A stretch of 64,000 nt of DNA from Phascolomyces articulosus (Eukaryota > Mucoromycota > Mucoromycetes > Mucorales > Lichtheimiaceae). A model generated the notes under the pieces. It saw nothing but the letters and a program-made list of their open reading frames with translations, ran no database searches and was not told where the DNA came from. Below, piece after piece: positions 13,537 to 22,952 of this stretch; position 1 is the first letter of the stretch; every line of letters begins with the position of its first letter. A program made the translations under genes and the position numbers. The stretch covers positions 2,542,001 through 2,606,000 of the forward strand of contig JAIXMP010000001.1 of the NCBI GenBank assembly GCA_025677815.1. The letters run 5' to 3'.

Positions 13537-14927
13537 GCAGCAGGCTCATCATGTAATCGAAATCCCAAACCCTTGGAATTGAGAATTTTGTGTTACCTTC
13601 ATGGGAAAAGTGGCAGTGTGTAACACTTATTCCAAAAAAAGCAAGGGGAGAAAGAAAGAAAGATCAGCCAAAAAAATGAAGCATGTTTTTTTTTTTTTGA
13701 GGAGACGAGAAAGTACATGCAAATCGATAAACCCTATCATTTTATAAATATATATATATCTCCCCCATTACCTCAATCAGTCTTCCCTTTTCTTCAAACT
13801 TTATATTACTATGTATGGATAAAAAATATGAATCGTGTTTTTTGCTGGGATAAATACAGAAAAAAAAAATTACAATTTGCGATATACGTGTTAAAATAGA
13901 ACATGATGATTTTATTGCCGAAGAACGATGTATCGGAAAAACTTTCCCAATTTGCTGCTGTTTCATTTATATTACGGTAGTCCCATGAAGAACAATAGTA
14001 TTATCTATATACGTATGTGGCTAAAAAAAATGGCCCACGTTCAAGAATATTTATTAAAAAGTTCTAATCCACAAAACAATCTTTGATAGAACAAAAAAGT
14101 CATTCATAGAAACCATTTGTTGCAAAAAGGGGTTTGATCCTTTTTTTTTTATTCTTATTCTTATTGATCTAATATAGTATAGCTCCCATATTTTAAATTG
14201 AAATAAATCATCATCACATCAAGAAAAAAGAAGAACCTCACCCAAGGATGATTTATGCATAAAGAAAAAAAAAACTGCAATCCCTGTCTATTTGTTTATT
14301 TATATCATTCATCCTTAAAAGCAAGCCATGCACCTGAATAATAATAATAATAATAATAATATATAAACTGCTGTGCGCCTTAACCTCCTCACTTTATGCG
14401 TAATAGTACATCCCTTCAAATGATTGGCACCGTCAAAACTCTAGAGGTATATAAAAAAAGATGGGGAGGATAAGGAGAAATGATAATGAAAAGAGAAAAA
14501 GAGAAGATATTGTTCTTTTTCTTTTCCTAATATTTCAAATGCATTTCATGGCGTAAAGAAAAAAAGGGATTTGTGATTATTTTATGGTTAGATAAAAGTA
14601 AAACTCTATCGCACCACCACTGTTTTTTATAGATATTATAATAAAACTGTTCTTGCTTAATGGGATGATAATGTGGCGTTTGTTTATATATCATAACTAT
14701 TATTGTAAAGTTAGTCACTTCTTTTTGTTTACTTTTATAACTATTTCTATTTATAATATATCTTTAATAATAATAATCAATTCGTTATCAGAAAAAACTT
14801 TTATTGAAATAATATATATATAATAGTCCTTTCAACAAGAATATATACTTTCCTCAAAAGGACATAATTATTGGACACGCTCAAAGTTGTATGATTTTCT
14901 GTTCTAGTAATAAATAATAACTACTGA
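11939..14927. other. Upstream region of CYC8, no gene seen
   Basis: 3.0 kb of low-complexity DNA. It is purine-rich immediately 5' of CYC8 (12000-12170) and carries ATG/ATA/TTA trinucleotide runs (12248-12270, 13386-13408, 13503-13532, 14338-14360). The X-box-like cluster at 13239-13351 is the only structured signal. Open frames are short and biased. Confidence 0.5.
13239..13351. promoter_or_regulatory. Cluster of five RFX X-box-like sites
   Basis: Five related words lie within 113 bp: ATCACCATGACAAA (about 13239), ATCACCATAGCAAC (13285-13298), GAATCATGACAAC (13303-13315), GTTACCATAGCAAT (13323-13336) and ATTCATGGCAAC (about 13340-13351). They approximate the RFX consensus GTNRCC-NN-RGYAAC; the fourth is closest and the others have a strong right half-site. 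The cluster is about 1.3 kb upstream of the CYC8 ATG and 1.6 kb left of the TIR element. Function is inferred from sequence only. Confidence 0.5.
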
Positions 14928-14970
14928 TTTTTTCCAAATTGTTTGCGTCAAGCAGAATGAATTTTGCGTT
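14928..14970 (+). repeat. Left terminal inverted repeat, 43 bp
   Basis: Begins TTTTTTCCAAATTG and ends GAATTTTGCGTT. Its reverse complement occurs without mismatch at 22767-22809. Additional TTTGCG motifs follow immediately to the right. Confidence 0.85.
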
Positions 14971-16605
14971 CCTAGCGTTGCGCTTTTATTTTTGCGTCAA
15001 TATTTGCACTTTTCATATAATACCAGATTCTATTTTATTCAAAAAAGTTATTCATAAAACCAAAAAAAAGTACTACGAGTTATTACAAGACTTTTTTTGA
15101 GGCAAGCATTATAAAACGACTTTGCACGCTTGATTCATCCAACGCAGTCATCCTGCTCAGGTCCTCGTTTAACAGGTTCAGTCATTCCGGGATCAATTAA
15201 TGTCGACATGATGTCGTGAAATGGGAGATCAAACGAAATTAGAGAAAAGGCGTGTTCAAACTGGATAAGTACAGAACGTTTCATAAGTTTTAGTAAGGTC
15301 ACGATTCAAGGAATATATTATGTATACAGAGCTTACCCCTCCACTTTTGCAACACCCAAGTTTTTGTAACTTTACAAATCTTTCCAACAGTTTTTTTTAG
15401 AAGGTCAAAAACTTGATAGGTTTCGTTTTGCAACACATGTAGAAGACCACAATATCTTATCGAAGGTAAGCAGATATTTTTTTAGAAATCGCACCAAATG
15501 TGTATCAGTGCGTAGCTACTATATTATATAAAAAACGAAAATATAAACTACAATGAATTATAACATGTAATCAACAATCTTATGTGGGTTTACCCATATT
15601 GTTAGTTATACTTTTTTATTGAAGAGTTTCTTGGATATAGCTTGAGGCGGTTTGTATCAATGCGTATATAGAACTCACGCATGAAACAACAATAGCTCAA
15701 CAAGGTTTTTATTAATATATCAAGACGTATATGGATATATAGCAGCAATAGATGAAATCGAGTTACATAAAAATATATAAACAAAATGATGAATGGGTTT
15801 CATGATGTAAAAAAAGTACAGTTTTGACAGCGAAAAGATAGTACAATATTGGCGATGAAAAAAGGTATAAGATGAAAATATGGTAAAGTAATATTGATGA
15901 TGAAAACGCGGTACAAATGATGGTATGTAAAAAAAAAAGCTTGATAACTCACTGTATCATGTTAATACGTTCGTTGTCGTTTTTGTGATGGGAATATGTT
16001 TGAGCAACAATAATCAGCAAGTACGACACTTTGATTTTCCAAAATCTACTCCCACATTATTTCATATATGAATTGATATTAGGCAAAAGCAATGCTACGG
16101 TGACGTATCAACAATTTTGTATTATTCTTATATTACATTATTCGGCATCAATTCAAAAGAAAAGGTGTATTTTGGTTATAATATTATACTTATACCTCTT
16201 TTTTACGCCTCGAGTGAACCAATTATGCAACATAAATATGGTCACTCTTTTTGTGGGGTATATATAATTAATTATAGGTTGAACATATCATACCCATTAT
16301 AAAACGTTTCTCTTGAGCTTTTTTATTGTCAAGTGTAAAGGGTGAGAAAATCCAGATTTTTGGAACAGTTACACAGGTTGCCATGGCAACCAGTGTGTGT
16401 TACACCAAATTTTCGATCAATTTATATTAGTCAAAAGATGTTATTAATAGAAGATGCTTCTGCTTCCAATAAAAACAGGCAATGCAACCAAAATCTCATT
16501 TATAAAACAAAACTTACTCTAAATCTCTCTATTTTTTCTGTCATTTAAAAAAGCGCTCAACGCTTTTCCTTCCATCAAATCATTGTGCGGGATCAGCTAA
16601 CAACA
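14971..16605. other. Left non-coding arm of the TIR element
   Basis: 1.6 kb with no convincing gene. It contains subterminal TTTGCG repeats, a string of GATGAAAA/GGTACAA-like imperfect repeats at about 15840-15925 and the palindromic X-box at 16376-16391. The 16585 GTG upstream of the F-box ATG is in frame but unlikely as a start. Confidence 0.4.
16376..16391. promoter_or_regulatory. Perfect palindromic RFX X-box
   Basis: GGTTGCCATGGCAACC is a 16-bp perfect palindrome matching the ideal RFX-family site GTTGCC-AT-GGCAAC. One mismatched pair out, flanking CAC/GTG continues the symmetry to 24 bp (16372-16395). It lies 215 bp upstream of the F-box gene ATG, a promoter-like position, inside the TIR element. 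Confidence 0.72.
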
Positions 16606-18830
16606 ATGAATGGCAGCTTTAGCAGCAACGAAGATCTTGACATCTTGAAACCAGCAACCTCAACATATAAAACGCTCGCCCAAGAAGTTGATGAAATTTT
16701 ACTGAAAATACAACAAATACCACACAATACTGAAAACTATCTATCTGTGGGAAAACTCTATTTATGTCAAGGAAAACCTCAAGAAGCAATCAGTATTCTC
16801 ACACATGGTTTAACGAGTATTTCATCCAATGTTGATGATCAAGGTCACGTTCTTTTGCTTCAACAACAACTGGATATAGCAAAAGCACAAGAAGAACGAT
16901 GCGTTGATTTTATGGAAAGATGTCCCTATGAAATCGTATTAAATATTATTGGCTGTCTTGAAACAGAAACAGTATTACAATGTTTAGACGTTACACGTAT
17001 GTGGCGTCAAAAGCTTTTGAATCACACGGCTGCTTGGAAATTATTTGCTTTGGAAGAAGGGATCTGTAAAGCACGCAAATTATCCCAATTACTTAAAATT
17101 ATAGCAAAAGATATCAAGGTTCTATACCTTCATTCTCCTCCAGAGAAGTTAAAACGATATCTTTCAACTACTTTATTCAAGAAAAATGACTTTTCTAATC
17201 TACGATCTTTGTGTGTTTCAGATGAAGGTATTAATTTGGATGAACCACTATTCTATTCAACAGTAACTGATTGATTATATAAGCACGAGTACATAGGAAT
17301 GGCACACAATAATTAGTATACTCTTTATTAGGTGACGAGGGTAGCAGTAACCCTGAACTCCAGTTGATTAAGTCCTTGCTTAATGCACTACCTTATATCT
17401 CATCTAAATTGATGCACTTGGACGTGACATTGTCCTCTCAAAAGTTTGTCAACTTATCTCCTGTTCGTATATTAACCCGATGCCCGTATCTCAAATATTT
17501 GAGGATAGATGTTCACAACATGAAAGAAGATGTACGAGATGAGCGACGAAGTGGATTTAGACTTGCTGGGTCATCACACCACTCATATGAAGGAAAACAC
17601 CTTGGCAAATTTACGTCATTGAAAAAATTAGAGATCATTCATCGTTCATATCACCATTGGAATATTTGGCCAGTTTTGGATGAACTACTTCCTTGCACTC
17701 CGAACTTACAGTCGTTGGCCGTATATTATGACGGTGGATCTGGTTTTAATAATCGAGATGTTTTGTCAACACTGAAAGGGTGGTGTCCGAAATTGGAATA
17801 TCTCAAAACAGGATTTACGTCTCGTGGTTTCAAAAACTATAGTCAACAAAGACAACTACAACAATTTATGGAAGATCATAATAATGATAATGACGATAAA
17901 AACGAGAATGATGACAATACAGCAACAACAAATGGGTTGTTGCGATCTGTAGCGATTCACAATATATTTACTCCAACACCTTTACTTTCCAGACTGGAGA
18001 AAAGCACCGATACACTTCACACGTTATCCATGACACTAAGCCATAATGGTCGTTTTTATAGCATCTTGAATCATTGGCGCGCGCTCACAAATTATACTTT
18101 CCACAATCTTGCCTCGTTAACCTTTGCAAATGCAGCCTCACAATTTTATTCCCAAATACTTCCCGATATATTGCAAAAGTTACCTGTGCTGGAAATACTT
18201 TGCTTGGGTTACGCATCAATGGATCAACGGGTACCCATGGGGTTACCACATGGAGATGTATCAGAAGAAGACTACAAGCCAAATCGTTTGATTAATGCCA
18301 TTATTCAAAAATCAAAACTTACCCGACTCGTATTCAATCGATTTAATATATGCAATGAATTTAAATCATTCTTTGAAGCACTCTTGATCTATTATGGGGA
18401 TGTCGCACAACAACAAGAAGAAATAACGTCTACAGCTACCACCAACAGCAGAGATGGCGTTTTAACGTCACTTCAGTTTGCCGAATGTGATGGATTTTCA
18501 GCTGCTGCTTTACGACACATTACAAGAATTAAAAGTTTAAAGTGTATTATTCTTTCTATGGTGCCACCTGTGCGTAGAGCCACTGATATCCCATTATTAT
18601 CTGCCGATGAAATCAATGAATTTACGCAACACTTGCCAATGACTTCCGTTAAAAAGAGCAGTCTTCCATTATTATCCAAGCTAGAATTACATGGTATGGA
18701 ATTATCAGATCAAGCCATCCAGAACATTGTCATCTGCAAGAACTTAAAGTCATTGGTTGTGGAAAGGATTCATGGGCATTCAAAAGAAGCAGGAGAGCTT
18801 CTGAAGAATTATATGGAAAATTTAAATTAA
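16606..18830 (+). CDS. F-box protein with N-terminal TPR-like region and LRR-like C-terminus
   Basis: Likely substrate adaptor of an SCF (Skp1-Cullin-F-box) ubiquitin ligase. Two exons, 16606-17227 and 17332-18830, join in phase through a 104-bp GT-AG intron, giving 706 aa. Residues about 40-95 contain a TPR-like helical hairpin (Y-L-S-V-G-K-L-Y-L-C-Q-G). Residues about 102-148 fit an F-box (CPYEIVLNIIGCL followed by CLDVTRMWRQ). From about 210 onward, repeated L-x-x-L-x-L patterns suggest divergent leucine-rich repeats, interrupted by an Asn/Asp-rich insertion near residue 390. TPR-F-box-LRR proteins of this style are common in Mucoromycota. The first ATG of the frame is used. The gene lies inside the TIR element, with a perfect X-box upstream. 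The substrate is unknown. Confidence 0.8.
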
Positions 18831-18846
18831 TTTTACCTGTTCATTA

Positions 18847-19665
18847 TCAATTGAATGGATATTTTAATGTAATACACATAGTAAAATAATTGTATTTAAT
18901 ATCACTATGGCAAAATAAAATTATTATTCTTATTAAACTGCTGACAAAAATTATACTTTTGTCACTTGAAATTTGAAGGAAGACACCAATGATTCTTCCA
19001 GTTGATAATGATATTGGCCGCATGGTATTACCGATCAAGTAAAGGGTTTGTTCCATTGTTTCTTTACCAATGCACGCAAGATTCAATAATGGGCATAACC
19101 TTGGCATCAAATTGTTGTTTTTGTTGGGATATTCAAGTGGGTCGGTTCGTCTGATTATTGTAATAAAACTTTTTGGGATGCTAACATCCAATAAGGAGAC
19201 GCAGCCACCTAAATGAAGGTATTTAAAAATATTTTCAGTAAATAATGTATAGTTCTTATAACATAACGCAAAAGTAATACAAACCTGAAATACTGTATCC
19301 AATCACATGAGCTTGATGCAAAAGATTAGGGCTAAAAGTTGCCAACAATAACATATCGCGCAATACAATAGGCATCTTGAGCAAGCCATCACGTATTTCT
19401 TTTGTTTGGTCCTTTGCGGCACCTATCTCAGTACAACCAAGCTCAATATGGCCAGAATTGAAAATCGTATCCCCTCGTCTTCCCATCTTTCTATTTGATA
19501 TTGGCATTATAGATGATAATTGTCGGTTTTGATTTACTGCGCTGACATTGGCCTCACTAGATTTCTTAGTTCTATTGAATACAACAAGAAATCAGTTCCA
19601 GTACATTTATTCTGATTATCTTTCTGTTCATGTATATATTAGTAATTGACTTACCCTTTTGCCAT
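18847..19665 (-). CDS. Orphan family protein, C-terminal conserved part (nuclease-like motif order)
   Basis: Three in-phase exons (19655-19665, 19285-19571, 18847-19208) would give 219 aa if translation starts at the ATG at 19665. More probably they are the 3' exons of the locus whose 5' exons lie at 20398-21281. The core reads R-K-M-G-R-R-G-D-T-I-F, then H-I-E-L-G-C-T-E-I-G and an amphipathic K-M-P-I-V-L-R-D-M helix. I recognise this signature from a multi-copy uncharacterised Mucoromycota family. The order D, then E-x-G/E-x-G with downstream Lys, recalls PD-(D/E)XK nucleases, but this is inference. The 11-nt first exon is suspicious: an upstream frame ending in W-Q-K-G would align with the family but is off by one base, so the locus may be frameshifted. 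Confidence 0.5.
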
Positions 19666-20397
19666 GATATCACTTCATTCAAAGATTGTCGCTAAAAAAT
19701 CAAAACAACGGTGAAGTTGATCCGATTCCGTTAAATTGTCAATATCGAACGTTCCTGTTTTTTAAAAAAAGTTTTACTATTTTTTGTAATTCTGTCGACA
19801 ACCACACTTTCAACAATTCGTTTGAGGGATCGGTAATGTCAATGGTTCTTATATACTTAAAAACGTCTGCGCCAGTTTTCTATAATAAATAATAGTATTA
19901 GTATTCTATCGTGTTGTATGCAACATACAATGGCTTCTTAATTATTATTATTAATAATAATAGAAAACGCTATTCACTCTTTGCCTCACTTGTGTGGTAA
20001 CTTATCTCTGAAGCACAGCTACTGTGACACGGATTATGCTTTTCTCCCATGCATATTGTTTATTATGCAAACGCGTAATTCCCTTCCTGATTCCCACCCT
20101 CATCGTTCGCACGTTCTATAATTTCCCTTATTAACACAGTCTTATAGCATACGAAATCTAAATGATGCGGTCCATAAGAAATATGATACCGTAACGTACA
20201 CGTAGTGGCAGTCCATCCATGATGAGCAATTTAGTATAAATAGAGAGATTATTTTTGAATCGTAATAAACTTTGAATTATTTTGGATCTCGTTGACTTAT
20301 CTCGTCTCCTGCTTATTTCTTCTATTTATTGATATTTATTGATACAACATATCGTCATATTCTTTGTTTCTTTATTTGTTTGCTTATATGCACATAC

Positions 20398-21281
20398 CGA
20401 TTTAGTAAGACTCTTGAAACATTGTTCAAGTTCTTTAGGTACACCACAAGGTAAATCACCACCAGCACCATGTAATTCATCAAGCTCTTCTTCACTAAAA
20501 ACAGAACACCAGTTTTTATCCCCAAGATCTAATATCAACGATTGTGATGGACTGAGAAATGACAAAATAAGTTGGTAAAATCAAGACCCAGAATTACATA
20601 CAATATATTTATTTTTGCTTACTGATAATAGTCGCATTGCAATGCAAACGTCATGACTTTTTCTTCAACAGAGATTGGCTCAGCATTATCTTCTTCTGCT
20701 TGTCCCATTGTGGCTTTAAGACCCAGAAATCATTTTTATGAAACTTTTTGAAATTTTGAAACTGTTTGGGTAATGATACTTTGTCCTCGGTAGTGATTTT
20801 AGTTTTTAATGCATTGGTCTGTGTAAAAAAAAAAAAAAAAAAAGAAGAGATTAAGTAGTTGACACTTACTACTACTGACATTTTTAATGAATCCGCCACT
20901 CTTTGATCGGATATGTTCGTTTTGTGGAGCTATGTCAGTTGTAGTAGAACTAGAAACAGTGTCGTTTTCTAAATGGTCGATAACGCTTTGGGAGTTGACA
21001 GATCGCTCCCCGCGGTTCTTAGCCTCCAATAGAAAAGATTTTGTAGCTGCCACAATGAACATTAATTAGCACTTGTGTTAATAATTACATTACAAACAAT
21101 TTATTTTTAATTATAATTGTATTACTGGTTACTACCTTTGATGATAGGGGTATGTTCAGCTGCCATGGGAGTCGCAGCAGAAAGGATCAAGTGGAATGGA
21201 GAGTGAAAAAGATTGACACTTACGATGAAAATATTTTGTTTTATTTAACGTCTCCATTGAACACAGCGTCCGGTCGGACAT
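20398..21281 (-). CDS. Orphan family protein, N-terminal exons (partial gene model)
   Basis: Five exons join without phase error: 21224-21281, 21136-21159, 20870-21046, 20623-20713 and 20398-20551. They give 168 codons from the ATG at 21281 and end at a good GTATGT donor (20397). The protein starts MSDRTLCSMETLN, passes through a Ser/Thr/Asn-rich stretch, and ends with a CDYYHPSQSLILD segment followed by a F-S-E-E-E-L-D-E-L helix. That last part again resembles the uncharacterised Mucoromycota family represented at 18847-19665. I could not find a phase-compatible exon between 20397 and 19665, so a degenerate middle or a missed exon is possible. Donors of introns 1 and 3 share the extended sequence GTAAGTGTCAA. 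No function can be assigned. Confidence 0.45.
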
Positions 21282-21632
21282 AATTGTTCAAGACAGATAA
21301 AAAATGTATAAAGTTTAGAAAAAACGCTGTTGGGATATAGGGAAAAAGTCAAAGGAAAAAGTGAAAAGTACTATTATTGGAATATTCATATACATAGAAG
21401 TGTTTAAAGGGATGCTATATGGTTTTTTACAATTTTATCAGATCTTTATTGTGTATTAGTACTTACCAAGTCTTGCTCAGGGGGAGGGGGATCAATCCAT
21501 TTTTAAAGGGTTTTGCCTGGGTTTTTGATGTTGGGTGTTGGTGGGCATCCATTCCCGCCAATATTTTAAATATGTGGATTTGTATTACTATTATGTTTGT
21601 ATCAGTTATAATCAAACGAGTCATAATCGTCC

Positions 21633-21866
21633 TTGGTAATCCAATTTTTTGATAGGAAGCTATCTGGCCAAGATGTTTATGGTCGCTGTGCTGCAATGCT
21701 TGTATACACCGGTTTTGGTGAAGCTCATAAGCCATTTTTGTTTTTTCAGGGAGTGATTGTTGAGTATCGTGTATCAATTACATTATTTGGATTAAGTGGG
21801 TCGAAGGTTGTTAATAGATTGATACCAGCTTTTCTGAAGCATTGGTTGGTTTCCGGTATGTATTGA
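21633..21866 (+). pseudogene. Possible conserved exon fragment on plus strand
   Basis: An open frame that becomes protein-like after an AG at about 21652. It contains D-V-Y-G-R-C, K-P-F-L-F-F-Q-G and L-F-G-L-S-G-S-K before a terminal K-H-W-L-V-S-G-M-Y and a stop. It overlaps open frames on the minus strand and has no visible complete gene around it, so it is either an exon remnant or chance. Listed because amino-acid usage looks coding. Confidence 0.25.
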
Positions 21867-22073
21867 GAGTGTAATAAAATGCTTACAACTTCCTTTGTAG
21901 GAAACGTGATCTAGAACTCGGGATATATTTATGCTACACGATTTGAGGAGCTTGCGGATTTCTTTTCGAGGTCGGCGTTGTTTACATGGCAAGTTGATAT
22001 AATCAAGTCTGTCGTGTAACGGAACAGGCTCCGTGAGGAACTGTGTTGCTGATGATATTGTTGGATGTTGATC

Positions 22074-22607
22074 TTATGTTTGGTCGTCCATTTCATTTAC
22101 GCCCTCGTCAGTGGGAGGATGGATTTCGGAATTTATAGATGTTGAGGATGACAATGCCGATGTTGATTTTGATATGGAACTTGTAATGGATTCTGTATGG
22201 TTTAGATGACGATATTGGTTGTAAGTACTAATTTGAGGAGGTGATTCCAGAGGGGATGGGAAGATGCTTGGCGGAATTGAGTTTTTTGTTATCTGCTCTG
22301 TTGTATGAGTTGTATGAGTAGAAGTCGTTGATCCATGGTTGGTAGTAGATTGTTGATATACATGCTGTTCAAGGAGACTAATAGGTTCTCGTAATTGTTC
22401 TAGTTCTTTGGAGCACCGGATGTATGCCTGACGGTAGAGTTGGCAGTTAGATTCAGAGTTCTGAAGTTTGGTGTATAACAAAGTGTGGTTGTCCCTGTTG
22501 AAAGCACATGAACAGTAGCAAGAATATATAGGTGGCGAAGGTGTCGCCATAATTTCTGAGTGATATAACGGTTTTTTATTAGGAAGATCCATGAATTGGT
22601 GATCCAT
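22074..22607 (-). CDS. Small orphan protein, coiled-coil plus Ser/Thr-rich tail
   Basis: Single frame of 177 aa from the ATG at 22607. Residues about 25-35 carry a small Cys cluster (CYCSC). Residues about 40-75 are a predicted helical/coiled-coil segment rich in Leu, Gln and Glu, and the rest is Ser/Thr-rich and probably disordered. Upstream, a GTAAGTGTCAATC donor at 22707 and an AATAG acceptor near 22617 suggest a 5' UTR intron, placing transcription start inside or next to the right TIR. After the TAA the same frame stays open to 21792, so the stop could be a nonsense change or normal termination. No homologue recognised. Confidence 0.4.
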   Translation of the reverse strand: MDHQFMDLPNKKPLYHSEIMATPSPPIYSCYCSCAFNRDNHTLLYTKLQNSESNCQLYRQAYIRCSKELEQLREPISLLEQHVYQQSTTNHGSTTSTHTTHTTEQITKNSIPPSIFPSPLESPPQISTYNQYRHLNHTESITSSISKSTSALSSSTSINSEIHPPTDEGVNEMDDQT

Positions 22608-22766
22608 AGAAGGTAGAAAGTATCTATTGCGTGGAAACGCTACTACTTATGGTAATTTTTCAGAAAAAGAGTTGAAAAACGGAAAGAGCTCCCAGATTGA
22701 CACTTACAGCAGCTGTCGCGGAAGAAAAATTATTCTGGCGCAGGAACGCAAAATCTTTAATATGAA

Positions 22767-22809
22767 AACGCAAAATTCATTCTGCTTGACGCAAACAATT
22801 TGGAAAAAA
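22767..22809 (-). repeat. Right terminal inverted repeat, 43 bp
   Basis: Exact reverse complement of 14928-14970. Further TTTGCG words lie just inside. The outer edge is 143 bp from the ATG of the TMEM115-like gene, so that gene's promoter abuts or overlaps the repeat. Confidence 0.85.
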
Positions 22810-22952
22810 CCAGCAATTTGGGGCTGTTCCTTTTTTGTGTATATCGGAACCTTATTAAGCGAAGAACCTTTAATTTTTTTTATATATTTTTTTTACAAGT
22901 CGGTTTGCTTTACGCCCTTGTACATAAAAATATATCTATAAAAAAAAAGAGG

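Larger units (their letters stand above)
14928..22809. mobile_element. Putative large TIR element with cargo genes (7.9 kb)
   Basis: Bounded by an identical 43-bp sequence in inverted orientation (14928-14970 and 22767-22809). Both ends continue inward with repeated TTTGCG-type words (left: about 14942, 14963, 14975, 14992; right: about 22747, 22768, 22789), like the subterminal binding sites of a cut-and-paste element. Inside are an F-box gene, a multi-exon orphan gene and a small ORF. I see no canonical transposase (no recognisable DDE/D, hAT, Mutator or PiggyBac protein) and no clear target-site duplication. The outermost bases may extend to CTGRTTTTTT on each side. A fortuitous pair of inverted MITE copies is the main alternative. 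Confidence 0.62.

Noticed and set aside
15135..15209. 24-aa minus-strand ORF (starts MSTLIDPGMTEP, ends DDCVG) inside the left arm of the TIR element.
   Set aside because: Pleasing composition, but too short, with no splice partners found and no prenylation motif that would suggest a pheromone precursor.
20714..20818. Exon continuing the orphan gene from an acceptor at 20819 (T-N-A-L-K frame).
   Set aside because: It needs a poor GTCAGT donor and then runs into a frameshift and stop; the GTAAGTGTCAA donor with the acceptor at 20714 keeps the frame open.
21463..21777. 104-aa minus-strand ORF ending at a good GTAAGTACTAAT donor.
   Set aside because: Overlaps a coding-like plus-strand frame, and no phase-compatible next exon could be fixed; left unannotated.
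14928..22809. Possibility that the TIR segment is a Starship-like or LTR element.
   Set aside because: No tyrosine recombinase or DUF3435, no reverse transcriptase or integrase, and the termini are inverted, not direct, repeats.
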